Positions 1 to 9,070 of a DNA stretch of 64,000 bases are shown here, in pieces (the first letter of the stretch is position 1; each line of letters opens with the position of its first letter). The DNA is from Thalassotalea sp. ND16A (GTDB lineage: Bacteria; Pseudomonadota; Gammaproteobacteria; Enterobacterales; Alteromonadaceae): assembly GCF_000764205.1 (NCBI RefSeq), contig NZ_JQDZ01000022.1, positions 1 through 64,000 of the forward strand. Direction: 5' to 3'. The notes under the pieces are model-generated. The model worked only from the letters and a program-made list of their open reading frames with translations. It was not told the DNA's origin and made no database searches. The position numbers were made by a program, and so were the translations under genes.

Positions 1-124
1 ATGAGAAAAACAATTAAAAGTTGACGCATCGTGAACACTTGCGCTAAAAATTAAAGAAGGTTACGCGTTAAAAATTCAGGTGTTCACGATAAACCGGAAT
101 CGGTGTTCACGTTCGCCGGAATAT
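1..124. mobile_element. probable end of an IS21-like insertion sequence interrupting the CRISPR array
   Basis: The block GGTGTTCACG...CCGGAAT occurs twice in tandem (about 79-100 and 102-121), and an inverted CGTGAACAC lies at 30-38. Repeated terminal blocks of this kind are typical of IS21-family ends, where the transposase binds; I recall similar GTGTTCACG/CCGGAAT ends in marine gammaproteobacteria but cannot confirm this by search. The block abuts a CRISPR repeat cut off at its 5' side (GCAGCTTAGAAA, 125-136), so an element end jumping into a repeat explains the junction well. No transposase gene is inside the window. The alternative is that this is a diverged CRISPR leader. Confidence 0.45.
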
Positions 125-3100
125 GCAGCTTAGAAATGTATTTTAACGAAAAAGACCCCCCACCGATCGTTCACTGCCGCACAGGCAGCTTAGAAATGGT
201 CCACTGACCACGGGTAAATATCGTCCTGGTTCACTGCCGCACAGGCAGCTTAGAAATGCTTATATTGCAAACACCAGATCACCACACTGTTCACTGCCGC
301 ACAGGCAGCTTAGAAAGCCAATAGTTATTAAACCTGATACCAGTGTAAGTTCACTGCCGCACAGGCAGCTTAGAAAGTTATAAAAACGGCCGCCGATGTC
401 CACGAAATGTTCACTGCCGCACAGGCAGCTTAGAAAATCAGTAGCACCATTACCTAAACATTGCAGTTGTTCACTGCCGCACAGGCAGCTTAGAAAGTTA
501 AGTAGTAGGAATTCGATTGCTGTTTCTAGTTCACTGCCGCACAGGCAGCTTAGAAATCACAGCCAAATAAAATGCGGGATTAGTAAAAGTTCACTGCCGC
601 ACAGGCAGCTTAGAAAACGTTGGCGGAACAGGTGGCCGAGAGTTTAGGGTTCACTGCCGCACAGGCAGCTTAGAAATTGGCTAGTTAGCCATTTCTGGAC
701 GTCGTTTCGTTCACTGCCGCACAGGCAGCTTAGAAACCCACAAGAAAACGGACGCGCCGCCAGTTAGCGTTCACTGCCGCACAGGCAGCTTAGAAAAATA
801 GTAATAGGTAGTATTGGCGGTTAAATGTGTTCACTGCCGCACAGGCAGCTTAGAAATTTGGTGGTTGGGATACTGCTACTCAAGGGTAGTTCACTGCCGC
901 ACAGGCAGCTTAGAAAGTCGCAACATCGAGTATGACGAGGTAACCCTTGTTCACTGCCGCACAGGCAGCTTAGAAATATTATTATTGTTCAAACCCTTAT
1001 GTGACGCGGTTCACTGCCGCACAGGCAGCTTAGAAATTTTGGGTTATGTAGTTGTCGGGACAATCCCGGTTCACTGCCGCACAGGCAGCTTAGAAAACGT
1101 ACACTTTGCCCGAGGCACTTTCTTTGTGGTTCACTGCCGCACAGGCAGCTTAGAAAGCATTCGTGTACGTAAACACGTTGGCGGTACCGTTCACTGCCGC
1201 ACAGGCAGCTTAGAAAGGGTCAATGTAAACCGCCGCATCAATTAAGTTGTTCACTGCCGCACAGGCAGCTTAGAAAGACAAGGAAATACTACCAACGGCG
1301 GCATAGGAGTTCACTGCCGCACAGGCAGCTTAGAAATCAGACTGTTTCGACGAATGAGTCATGCTTACGTTCACTGCCGCACAGGCAGCTTAGAAAGATC
1401 AATAGTTCACCATCCAGATCGACTATTCGTTCACTGCCGCACAGGCAGCTTAGAAATTTACCACGCAACAACAAATCGATTCGTTATAGTTCACTGCCGC
1501 ACAGGCAGCTTAGAAAACTACTTGTATTAGAGAACTGCAAATTATCACGTTCACTGCCGCACAGGCAGCTTAGAAAACAGTGAGAGTCATTTCAACAACC
1601 AAGGTTACGTTCACTGCCGCACAGGCAGCTTAGAAAAAGGTGCTATCGGTATCAAAATCGGCAACAACGTTCACTGCCGCACAGGCAGCTTAGAAAAGCC
1701 GCGAAGCCCCAGAACAAGCTAATCAGGCGTTCACTGCCGCACAGGCAGCTTAGAAATGTTGGGTTATGTAGTTGTCGGGACTGTCCCGGTTCACTGCCGC
1801 ACAGGCAGCTTAGAAATTTTGGGTTATGTAGTTGTCGGGACAATCCCGGTTCACTGCCGCACAGGCAGCTTAGAAAACTAGTAAGGTCGAAAACCCTAGT
1901 CGAGTTATGTTCACTGCCGCACAGGCAGCTTAGAAAGTGATGAAAAAATCATTACTCGTAATTTTATTGTTCACTGCCGCACAGGCAGCTTAGAAAAGTG
2001 GGCAATTTTTGCCCGTACACATGGTTATGTTCACTGCCGCACAGGCAGCTTAGAAAATCGCCGGTGCACTTATAACAATCTACGTTTTGTTCACTGCCGC
2101 ACAGGCAGCTTAGAAAAATGTGGGGTTGCATCGTGGTGAGGCTCTACGGTTCACTGCCGCACAGGCAGCTTAGAAAAAAAGCCTGGACGAAACGGTAAGA
2201 ACCAAAGTGTTCACTGCCGCACAGGCAGCTTAGAAAGTTAAAGAAAAGAACAAGATATTCCTGAAAAAGTTCACTGCCGCACAGGCAGCTTAGAAAAAAC
2301 ACGCAAGACGGCTTGTATTTGCGTATGGGTTCACTGCCGCACAGGCAGCTTAGAAAAAACTTGCGGCCACCCGTCCAGATTTTGCCGAGTTCACTGCCGC
2401 ACAGGCAGCTTAGAAAATTGCCAAGGATAGGCATTTACACACCTTGCGGTTCACTGCCGCACAGGCAGCTTAGAAAAAAAGTAAACATAACGTTGTTGTT
2501 TCGCTTTAGTTCACTGCCGCACAGGCAGCTTAGAAATCCCTTGGAACCCGCTAAGGCTCTGCGTTCACGTTCACTGCCGCACAGGCAGCTTAGAAAAGCA
2601 CGTGCTGAAGTGATGTTTACAGTTATTCGTTCACTGCCGCACAGGCAGCTTAGAAATAAAGGGCTTCTTGAAAAAAAGTCTGTAAAAGGTTCACTGCCGC
2701 ACAGGCAGCTTAGAAAGATTTATGCGGTATCAAGCGTAAATACTGGCAGTTCACTGCCGCACAGGCAGCTTAGAAATGGTGGAACTAGTAATTGATTGTT
2801 AGTTGTGGGTTCACTGCCGCACAGGCAGCTTAGAAACAGAAAAACCTCGTCCCGAGGACGAGGTTTGGGTTCACTGCCGCACAGGCAGCTTAGAAAACTT
2901 ACCCTACATTAACTCTGGTTTTGTTCGTGTTCACTGCCGCACAGGCAGCTTAGAAATAATGGATTCATTACAGACGGCGGGCAACTCTGTTCACTGCCGC
3001 ACAGGCAGCTTAGAAATGTACGTAGAATTGTTCCGAAGGGTCTTGAGCGTTCACTGCCGCACAGGCAGCTTAGAAATTTGGGTATGACATTGGCGAATTA

Positions 3101-3676
3101 GATGGTGAGTTCACTGCCGCACAGGCAGCTTAGAAACTGAGGGGTTCTTTACAATAACAGGCGATTTAGTTCACTGCCGCACAGGCAGCTTAGAAATAAT
3201 AACTAACGTTAAAGTTGACGGTGTTACGGTTCACTGCCGCACAGGCAGCTTAGAAAATTCAGCAAATAATCGGTCCAGATTCGAGTCTGTTCACTGCCGC
3301 ACAGGCAGCTTAGAAAGCCACATTTGGATAACACGATTTGATCAATAAGTTCACTGCCGCACAGGCAGCTTAGAAATGGCCGGGACCGTAACACTTAAAA
3401 ACAACAAAGTTCACTGCCGCACAGGCAGCTTAGAAATGCCCGCGCTCAAGGTATTGCAGCAAAATGATGTTCACTGCCGCACAGGCAGCTTAGAAAAACA
3501 GCCAGAGATAAAGCTTTTGATCTTAATGGTTCACTGCCGCACAGGCAGCTTAGAAAAGTGATGCGATTGAAGATGATATTATGTATATGTTCACTGCCGC
3601 ACAGGCAGCTCAGAAAATTTCCGTCAACTAAACTGACTTATTGAACCTGTTCACTTCCGCACATATCGCAACTCTG
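125..3676 (+). CRISPR. type I-F CRISPR array, 58 full repeats and 59 spacers
   Basis: A 28 bp repeat that begins GTTCACTGCCGC and ends GCAGCTTAGAAA recurs every 60 bp from 169 to 3616, with 32 bp spacers. It contains the CTGCC-GCACA-GGCAG stem-loop recognised by Cas6f (Csy4) in type I-F systems. Fifty-seven repeats are identical; the one at 3589-3616 has a single T-to-C change, and the last (3649-3676) keeps only its first 14 bases with one mismatch. Decay at the right end marks it as the trailer, so transcription runs left to right. At the left, a repeat remnant (125-136) and a 32 bp spacer (137-168) precede the first full repeat. No cas gene is in the window. Apparent reading frames in the array are repeat-frame artefacts. 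Confidence 0.98.
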
Positions 3677-3784
3677 AGCATTTAGTGCACAATAAAGAAT
3701 GTTAATTTTTAAATATCAGCAAAATTGCTAATTGACCAATTTACCCTATAAATAAGGTATCTCTGTTGGTAAAAGGTCATATAT

Positions 3785-4243
3785 ATGTCTGTAAAAGCAA
3801 TTCCTGATGGTTATCACTCAATAACGCCGTATTTGATTGTCAAAGACGGCAACGCTGCGATTAAGTTTTATCAGTCAGCTTTTTCTGCAGAAATAATTTT
3901 AGTCCTAAATACGCCTGATGGTGGTGTCGCTCACGCTGAAATTAAAATCGGTGATTCACACATTATGCTCGCCGAAGAGTATATGGATATGGACTTTGTA
4001 AGTCCTGAAACACTCGGTGGTGCTGGGTTAAGTTTGATGCTTTACCTTGACGATGTTGACCTGGCATTTGCTCAAGCTATTGCTGCGGGAGGATTAGAGT
4101 TAAAAGCTGTAGCCGATCAATTTTACGGAGATAGGGCTGGCACATTAAAAGATCCCTTTGGTCATGTCTGGACATTAGGAACTCACATTGAGGATTTAAC
4201 GGAAGATCAGATAAAACAGCGGATGATGGCTGAATTTTCCTAG
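3785..4243 (+). CDS. VOC-fold (glyoxalase/PhnB-like) protein
   Basis: A 152-residue protein with the paired beta-alpha-beta pattern of the vicinal oxygen chelate superfamily. It opens ITPYLIVKDGNAAIKFYQSAF and carries the PhnB-like stretch AEIKIGDSHIMLAEE near residue 60, with KDPFGHVWTLGTHIEDLT near the C-terminus. Members include metal-dependent glyoxalases, dioxygenases and antibiotic-binding proteins, and sequence alone does not give the substrate. AAAGG lies about ten bases before the ATG. It is the first gene after the CRISPR array and is followed at 36 bp by a membrane protein and then a second VOC gene, so the three may be co-transcribed. There is no link to CRISPR function. Confidence 0.85.
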   Translation: MSVKAIPDGYHSITPYLIVKDGNAAIKFYQSAFSAEIILVLNTPDGGVAHAEIKIGDSHIMLAEEYMDMDFVSPETLGGAGLSLMLYLDDVDLAFAQAIAAGGLELKAVADQFYGDRAGTLKDPFGHVWTLGTHIEDLTEDQIKQRMMAEFS

Positions 4244-4278
4244 TTAACGGGTAGAAATAACGATAAGTAGGTAAGTTA

Positions 4279-4701
4279 ATGATAATCTTTAGAAACATAC
4301 TAGCCGTTTTACTTGGTTTAGTCATCGGCAGTACGGTAAACATGGCCATTGTGGTGTTCGGTCCCGATTTGATACCACCACCAGCAGGCGTAGATGTCAC
4401 CAACACTGAGTCTATCCGCGCATCCATTCATTTATTTGAACCGAAACACTTTCTAAGCCCCTTTTTAGCGCATGCATTAGGCACTCTCGTTGGTGCATTC
4501 GTAGCTTTTATTATTGCGGCAAAACGTCAGAAAATTATTTCCCTTAGCATCGGCGTTGTATTCCTGGCGGGTGGCATTACGGCATCTACTATGATCCCGG
4601 CCCCGGTTTGGTTTATCGCGACAGACTTAATTCTTGCGTATATTCCAATGGCCTGGGTTGGTGCACAATTAGCACAGCGGTTTAGCAAAGCGAAAGTGTG
4701 A
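4279..4701 (+). CDS. small four-helix membrane protein, function unknown
   Basis: A 140-residue hydrophobic protein. Four likely transmembrane segments are visible: residues 5-27 (ILAVLLGLVIGSTVNMAIVV), about 60-80 (FLAHALGTLVGAFVAFIIAA), about 88-108 (ISLSIGVVFLAGGITAS) and about 112-132 (WFIATDLILAYIPMAWVGAQ). The loop between the first two, about 30 residues long, would face one side of the inner membrane. AGGTAAGTTA lies before the ATG. It starts 36 bp after one VOC gene, and its stop region touches the next. I do not recognise a named family beyond a general resemblance to small conserved integral membrane proteins of marine bacteria. Confidence 0.75.
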   Translation: MIIFRNILAVLLGLVIGSTVNMAIVVFGPDLIPPPAGVDVTNTESIRASIHLFEPKHFLSPFLAHALGTLVGAFVAFIIAAKRQKIISLSIGVVFLAGGITASTMIPAPVWFIATDLILAYIPMAWVGAQLAQRFSKAKV

Positions 4702-4712
4702 ATAGGACCATT

Positions 4713-5090
4713 ATGGAAATTACGCTAAACCACACCATTGTTTATTGTCACGATAAGGCGGAGTCGGCAGCTTTCTATGAAAATATTTTTGGTTTTGAGT
4801 TTATTAAGGTATGGGAAAACTTCGCCGTAGTTAAGGTCAATGATTCATTTACCTTAGACTTTAGGGATAAAGATAAATTTACGGCACAACATTACGCGTT
4901 TAAAGTATCAGAACAGCAATTTGATCAAATCTTAGAACGGATACAACAAAAGAGTATCGCTTACGGCCCAGGACCCGATAATCTATCGGCGAATAAAATT
5001 AATCATCATTACGGAGGGCGGGGCGCGTATTTTACCGATCCTAATCAGCATGTATTGGAAATAATAACCGCGGATTATATCCTTGATTAA
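4713..5090 (+). CDS. VOC-fold (glyoxalase/dioxygenase-like) protein
   Basis: A 125-residue VOC-superfamily protein beginning MEITLNHTIVYCHDKAESAAFY and ending GRGAYFTDPNQHVLEIIT. The N-terminal His and the C-terminal Glu of HVLEI are candidate metal ligands as in glyoxalase-like proteins. I place the start at ATG 4713, because AGGA sits six bases before it. An in-frame GTG at 4698 overlapping the previous stop would add five residues but lacks such a site. The gene follows the membrane protein with essentially no gap, suggesting co-transcription. A palindromic MITE-like element begins only four bases after its stop codon. The substrate cannot be predicted. Confidence 0.85.
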   Translation: MEITLNHTIVYCHDKAESAAFYENIFGFEFIKVWENFAVVKVNDSFTLDFRDKDKFTAQHYAFKVSEQQFDQILERIQQKSIAYGPGPDNLSANKINHHYGGRGAYFTDPNQHVLEIITADYILD

Positions 5091-5093
5091 TAA

Positions 5094-5256
5094 ATACCAA
5101 GTTGATTAAATATCTGCTCATTTTTCATGGTTAAAACGAATAATTACGGCTTTCTAAAATTGATAAGTAGAAAAACTACTTACTAAATTTTATGCATTGT
5201 ATTTATCCGTTTTCCCTCATGAAAAAATCAGATCACATACTTAATCAAATTGGTAT
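5094..5256. repeat. palindromic MITE-like element, copy 1
   Basis: This 163 bp element has terminal inverted repeats ATACCAAnTTGATTAAnTAT at both ends. Nested inverted arms lie inside it: AAACG-ATAA pairing with TTATCCGTTT, and a central hairpin AAGTAG-AAAAA-CTACTT. The whole element can therefore fold into one long imperfect hairpin. A second copy at 16032-16193 agrees over most of its length. It has no coding capacity, as expected of a miniature inverted-repeat element moved by a transposase encoded elsewhere. It begins just after the stop of the VOC gene, where it could act as a transcript-end hairpin. Confidence 0.85.
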
Positions 5257-5355
5257 GCTTCATTCGATAATTTTCAATTTCGCAATCGATTTCAACTAGC
5301 AAAAAAATAGTATCGGTTTATTTTTTAAATGCCCCTATAAGATAGTATTAACTAT

Positions 5356-5364
5356 TGCTATAAT
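5356..5364 (+). promoter_or_regulatory. extended -10 promoter for glnS
   Basis: TGCTATAAT is a perfect extended -10 (TGn plus TATAAT) 50 bp before the glnS start. No good -35 hexamer lies 17 bp upstream, which fits promoters that rely on the extended -10. Confidence 0.6.
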
Positions 5365-5413
5365 CCAAGGTTCACAAATTTTATATTATCTTTTATTTTC
5401 AGAGGTTCACTAG

Positions 5414-7084
5414 ATGTCGGAAGTTGAAAACCGTCCTAGCAATTTTATTCGTAATATCATCGATGCTGACTTAGCCAGTGGTAAGCATACTGCTGTGCAA
5501 ACTCGTTTTCCACCTGAGCCAAATGGGTATCTTCATATTGGCCATGCGAAATCTATTTGTTTAAATTTTGGTATTGCTCAAGATTATCAAGGGTTATGTA
5601 ACTTGCGTTTTGATGATACAAACCCTGAGAAAGAAGACATAGATTACGTAAACTCAATTCAAAAAGACGTTGAATGGCTAGGTTATCACTGGGCTGGAGA
5701 TATTCGTTATTCATCAAATTACTTTGATCAACTGCATGGCTATGCGGTTGAATTAATTGAAAAAGGCCTGGCTTTTGTCTGTTTCTTAACGCCAGAGCAA
5801 ACACGTGAATACCGTGGTCCATTAAATGCGCCAGGTACAAACAGCCCATATCGTGATACTTCGGTTGAAGAGAACCTGGCATTATTTGAAAAAATGCGCA
5901 ATGGTGAATTTAAAGCCGGAGAGTGTTCATTGCGCGCCAAAATTGATATGGCTTCCAGCTTTATCTGCATGCGCGATCCAATAATTTATCGAGTGAAATT
6001 TGCTCATCATCACCAAACCGGTGATAAGTGGTGCATTTACCCAATGTACGATTTTACCCATTGTATTTCGGATGCGATTGAAGGCATTACCCATTCAATT
6101 TGTACGTTGGAGTTTCAGGACAACCGTCGTTTATATGACTGGGTAATTGAAAATATTTCGATTGAAACTCAGCCTCATCAATATGAGTTTTCTCGATTAA
6201 ACCTTGAATACACGGTGATGAGTAAGCGTAAACTAAACTCGTTAGTGACTGAAGAGTTAGTCAATGGTTGGGACGATCCTCGTATGCCAACTATTGCCGC
6301 ATACCGTCGTCGTGGTTATACGCCAGCTTCAATGCGTGAGTTTGCTAAACGGATCGGTGTGACAAAAATGGAAAACACTGTTGAGATCAGCGTATTAGAA
6401 GCATGTATTCGCGAAGATTTAAACGATAATGCGCCACGTGCTATGGCCGTTCTTGATCCGATTAAATTAGTGATAGAAAACTATGAAGACGGCAAAATTG
6501 AAACCTTAAATGTGAAAAATCACCCTAGTGATGAAACACAAGGTTCTCGTGAAGTGCCGTTTAGCAAAGAGTTATTCATTGAAGCGGAAGATTTTCGTGA
6601 AGAAGCCAACAAAAAATATAAACGCTTAGTCATTGGTAAGGCTGTGCGTTTGCGCGGTGCTTATGTGGTTACTGCACAGCGTTGCGATAAAGACGAAGAC
6701 GGCAATGTGACTACTGTGTATTGCTCATATAACCCTGATACTTTAGGTAAAAACCCTGAAGATGGTACTAAACCTAAAGGCGTGATCCACTGGGTTAGTG
6801 CCAGTGAGAGTTTACCGGCGGAAATTCGTTTGTATGAGCGCTTATTTACTGTGCCAAACCCAGCTGCTGAAGAAGATTTTCATACGGTGCTAAACCCAGA
6901 GTCTTTAATGGTATTAGCGAATGCTCGGGTTGAGCCATCTCTGGCCAATGCGGTTGCCGAAAAAGCGTTTCAATTTGAGCGTCAAGGCTATTTTTGTTTA
7001 GATAACAAAGATGCTAGTGCCGATAAGTTGGTATTTAACCGCACCGTTGGTTTACGTGATACTTGGGCGAAAATAGCCAAGTGA
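5414..7084 (+). CDS. glnS: glutamine--tRNA ligase
   Basis: A 556-residue class I aminoacyl-tRNA synthetase that charges tRNA-Gln with glutamine in the cytoplasm. The ATP-binding HIGH motif is at residues 41-44, after [10 protein letters not shown], and the KMSKS-equivalent VMSKRKL is at 268-274. [11 protein letters not shown] near 64 and [20 protein letters not shown] near 209 are hallmark GlnRS/GluRS-family blocks. The C-terminal half matches the beta-barrel anticodon-binding domains of GlnRS rather than the helical domain of GluRS. Length is normal for bacterial GlnRS (about 550). It has its own extended -10 promoter and a strong terminator at 7105-7132, so it is probably monocistronic. An AGAGG site precedes the ATG. 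Confidence 0.98.
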   Translation: MSEVENRPSNFIRNIIDADLASGKHTAVQTRFPPEPNGYLHIGHAKSICLNFGIAQDYQGLCNLRFDDTNPEKEDIDYVNSIQKDVEWLGYHWAGDIRYSSNYFDQLHGYAVELIEKGLAFVCFLTPEQTREYRGPLNAPGTNSPYRDTSVEENLALFEKMRNGEFKAGECSLRAKIDMASSFICMRDPIIYRVKFAHHHQTGDKWCIYPMYDFTHCISDAIEGITHSICTLEFQDNRRLYDWVIENISIETQPHQYEFSRLNLEYTVMSKRKLNSLVTEELVNGWDDPRMPTIAAYRRRGYTPASMREFAKRIGVTKMENTVEISVLEACIREDLNDNAPRAMAVLDPIKLVIENYEDGKIETLNVKNHPSDETQGSREVPFSKELFIEAEDFREEANKKYKRLVIGKAVRLRGAYVVTAQRCDKDEDGNVTTVYCSYNPDTLGKNPEDGTKPKGVIHWVSASESLPAEIRLYERLFTVPNPAAEEDFHTVLNPESLMVLANARVEPSLANAVAEKAFQFERQGYFCLDNKDASADKLVFNRTVGLRDTWAKIAK

Positions 7085-7104
7085 GCAGGATAAAAAATAA
7101 GTAA

Positions 7105-7132
7105 TAAAAAAGCCTGCAGTTGCAGGCTTTTT
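7105..7132 (+). terminator. intrinsic terminator of glnS
   Basis: AAAAAGCCTGCA-GT-TGCAGGCTTTTT is a near-perfect hairpin followed by a T run, 21 bp after the glnS stop codon. Confidence 0.9.
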
Positions 7133-7250
7133 AATGCAAGGAGGAAAAAGGCAACTGGCCACGAGCTGTGTATTTGACTAGTTCACCTAAAGTGTAAAAA
7201 AACCAAGTCTGCCCGAAGCTCGAAGCTACTGGCTGATTGAGGTAGAAAGA

Positions 7251-7697
7251 CTAGTGGCTGTGTGACTTGCGGAAATTTTCACATTCTACTTCATCTTCAC
7301 ATTCGCCATAAAGATACAAACTATGGTTGGTTAGTTTGATTTTGTTTTCTTTGGCAATATTCAATTGACGCTGTTCAATAACATCGTCTTCAAACTCTAC
7401 TACCTTGCCACATTTTAAACAGACTAAATGATCGTGATGAGCTTTGTGAGATAATTCAAAAACCGACTTTCCACCTTCAAAATGATGGCGAGTGACTATG
7501 CCGGCATCGTCAAACTGGTTAAGAACACGGTATACCGTAGCCAAGCCAATTTCTTCATGCTGTTCGAGCAATACTTTGTATACATCTTCAGCGCTGATAT
7601 GCTGATTTTCAGGTTTTTGCAGAATATCTAAAATTTTAACTCTTGGTAGGGTTACCTTGAGTCCAGCTCTTTTTAATTCTTCGTTTTGGTCTGGCAT
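7251..7697 (-). CDS. fur: ferric uptake regulator Fur
   Basis: A 148-residue Fur protein, the iron-dependent repressor of iron uptake genes. The N-terminal winged helix (LKVTLPRVKILDIL, then ATVYRVLNQFDDAGIV) binds DNA. The metal-binding region HKAHHDHLVCLKCGKVVEF has His 87/88/90 and the zinc pair Cys93-x2-Cys96, and a second Cys pair (133 and 139) near the end is also typical. Length matches E. coli Fur. It lies downstream of fldA on the same strand, the conserved fldA-fur order of enterics and Alteromonadales. A terminator between the two and a promoter with a possible Fur box in the gap suggest fur also has its own, self-regulated promoter. Confidence 0.98.
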   Translation of the reverse strand: MPDQNEELKRAGLKVTLPRVKILDILQKPENQHISAEDVYKVLLEQHEEIGLATVYRVLNQFDDAGIVTRHHFEGGKSVFELSHKAHHDHLVCLKCGKVVEFEDDVIEQRQLNIAKENKIKLTNHSLYLYGECEDEVECENFRKSHSH

Positions 7698-7729
7698 GGA
7701 AGGGGCTTCTTAATAATGAATATAGATAA

Positions 7730-7781
7730 ATTATAGGGGGTAACTTATTAGGATAAAACCCCTAATTGATAATTATTTGTA
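7730..7781 (-). promoter_or_regulatory. candidate fur promoter with Fur box
   Basis: On the minus strand a TATAAT (-10) lies at 7735-7730. At 7767-7781 is TGATAAT-T-ATTTGTA, which matches 11 of 15 positions of the 7-1-7 Fur box with one arm perfect. The -35 (TTTTAT) is poor. The box lies just upstream of the -35 position, so its effect is uncertain. Confidence 0.4.
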
Positions 7782-7851
7782 ATTAGATCTAATTTGTCTC
7801 AATGTTGAGCATAACCATAATTAAATCAAGGTTATCTCAGACCCATTTAAT

Positions 7852-7880
7852 CAAAAAAAAAGCCCGACTGGTGTCGGGCT
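7852..7880 (-). terminator. terminator of the ybfE-fldA transcript
   Basis: On the minus strand AGCCCGAC-ACCA-GTCGGGCT is followed by eight or more T residues. It lies 30 bp past the fldA stop, separating fldA from fur. Confidence 0.9.
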
Positions 7881-7909
7881 TCAATATTTTGTTTACCGGC
7901 GATAAAAGA

Positions 7910-8437
7910 TTAATCTAACAGCTCGGCCAAACACATTTCTTCGTTTAGTTGTTCAATCCAGGCATCAACACGTGCTTCGGTTAATTCTGGTTGTCGGTCT
8001 TCATCTAGTGCCAAACCGATAAAGTTATCTTCATCAACTAATGCTTTTGATGCTTCAAATTCGTAGCCATCGGTAGACCATTGACCAACCACAATTGCGC
8101 CTTTTGCTTCACAAATATCGCGCACTGGACACATGGCATCTACGAAGTATTCGGCATAATCTTCTTGATCACCAAGACCAAAAATTGCAACAAGTTTGTC
8201 GTTAAAGTCGATTTCTTCCAATTCTGGCAGAAAATCATCCCAGTCACATTGGTTTTCACCGTAATACCAGGTTGGAATACCAAGGATTAATAAATCGAAT
8301 TCTGCAATATCTTCTTTGCTACTTTTTGCGATATCTTTAACATCGACGTTCTTTTTACCCAGTTTCTTCTGGATCATTTTGGCTACAGCTTCAGTGTTGC
8401 CTGTATCACTACCAAAAAAAAGTCCGACAGTTGCCAT
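7910..8437 (-). CDS. fldA: flavodoxin
   Basis: A 175-residue long-chain flavodoxin, an FMN-binding electron carrier that replaces ferredoxin in reductive reactions. The phosphate-binding loop GSDTGNTEA is at residues 9-17. PTWYYGENQCDWDDF near 55-69 and GLGDQEDYAEYFVDAM near 95-110 hold the aromatic residues that usually sandwich the flavin. The acidic composition is typical. It is encoded just upstream of fur and downstream of ybfE, the same order as in E. coli, where fldA is essential and feeds electrons to the MEP isoprenoid enzymes and anaerobic radical enzymes. A terminator follows the gene. Confidence 0.98.
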   Translation of the reverse strand: MATVGLFFGSDTGNTEAVAKMIQKKLGKKNVDVKDIAKSSKEDIAEFDLLILGIPTWYYGENQCDWDDFLPELEEIDFNDKLVAIFGLGDQEDYAEYFVDAMCPVRDICEAKGAIVVGQWSTDGYEFEASKALVDEDNFIGLALDEDRQPELTEARVDAWIEQLNEEMCLAELLD

Positions 8438-8468
8438 GTATTTTAACCCTTTAAAATTGTAATTACTG

Positions 8469-8741
8469 CTATAAAGCTATTGCTTCAATTAATAGTGACT
8501 CAATGAGTTCACTGCGGCTTAAACCTTTGTCTTTGGCCATGTTTTCCAATTGGTCAAATAACTCCTGGTGAATTTTAAATTCCACCCGTTTTAAGCCTTT
8601 ATTTTTATCTCTTTTTACCTGGTTGCGCTTGTTCATTTTTACTTGAACATCCCTTGGAAAAGGGTTTGTTCTGGGCCTGCCAGGGCGTTTTTCATCAACA
8701 AAGAGATCTATTGTTGTTAAATCTGTTGCTTCTTTCGCCAT
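8469..8741 (-). CDS. ybfE: YbfE-like ribbon-helix-helix protein
   Basis: A 90-residue basic protein. The C-terminal part, KRVEFKIHQELFDQLENMA followed by GLSRSELIESLLIEAI, has the beta-strand plus two-helix pattern of the MetJ/Arc/CopG ribbon-helix-helix DNA-binding fold. The N-terminal RPGRPRTNPFPR is AT-hook-like. It matches E. coli YbfE in both sequence type and position, immediately before fldA; in E. coli that gene is annotated as LexA-regulated. I saw no clear LexA box in the short upstream gap here. It lies four bases after the DUF2788 gene, so the two are probably translated from one mRNA with fldA. The target genes are unknown. Confidence 0.85.
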   Translation of the reverse strand: MAKEATDLTTIDLFVDEKRPGRPRTNPFPRDVQVKMNKRNQVKRDKNKGLKRVEFKIHQELFDQLENMAKDKGLSRSELIESLLIEAIAL

Positions 8742-8745
8742 AATG

Positions 8746-8967
8746 TTAGCCCACCCCCTGACTTTCCCATATGATCTGGATCACACCTTTGGCGATAAAC
8801 CCAGCGCAACCTAAAAATAGAACTAAATAAACAACAAGCTTGCCTTTTCTAGGGACATTATTTTTATTCATCACATCATGAATCGACATGCCGATGAAGA
8901 AAAAAATCACCAAAAAAAATAAATTTAAACCAATCGTTTCTAATAATTCTAAATGTTCGGAAAGCAT
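8746..8967 (-). CDS. DUF2788 small membrane protein
   Basis: A 73-residue protein with two transmembrane helices: about residues 12-32 (LNLFFLVIFFFIGMSIHDVM) and about 44-64 (LVVYLVLFLGCAGFIAKGVI). They are joined by a short positive loop with RKGK. Size, topology and position next to ybfE/ybfF match the DUF2788 family of Alteromonadales and Vibrionales. Function is unknown. It heads the group DUF2788-ybfE-fldA, with only four bases before ybfE, and 103 bp separate it from the end of ybfF upstream. The positive-inside rule would place the RKGK loop in the cytoplasm. Confidence 0.8.
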   Translation of the reverse strand: MLSEHLELLETIGLNLFFLVIFFFIGMSIHDVMNKNNVPRKGKLVVYLVLFLGCAGFIAKGVIQIIWESQGVG

Positions 8968-9070
8968 AGTACACCCTAAATTTTAAGGCGGCACTATAGC
9001 AAAAGGCTAGCGATAATGCACCAAAAAAACACGGTTTTTCAGTGTGCTAATACTAAATACTCGCGGTTGA

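Noticed and set aside
1-168. Reading bases 1-168 as a normal CRISPR leader
   Set aside because: A truncated repeat and a 32 bp spacer lie between this region and the first full repeat, and the tandem blocks look like an IS end. Not excluded, but less likely.
396-3561. Long reading frames across the CRISPR array with repeated SLPHRQLRK, VHCRTGSLE or FLSCLCGSE
   Set aside because: They are translations of the 60 bp repeat-spacer period, which keeps one frame open. The repeats, not codons, explain the pattern.
4077-4427. Minus-strand frame opposite the VOC and membrane protein genes
   Set aside because: It spans the end of one clear gene and the start of another on the other strand and has no family-like composition.
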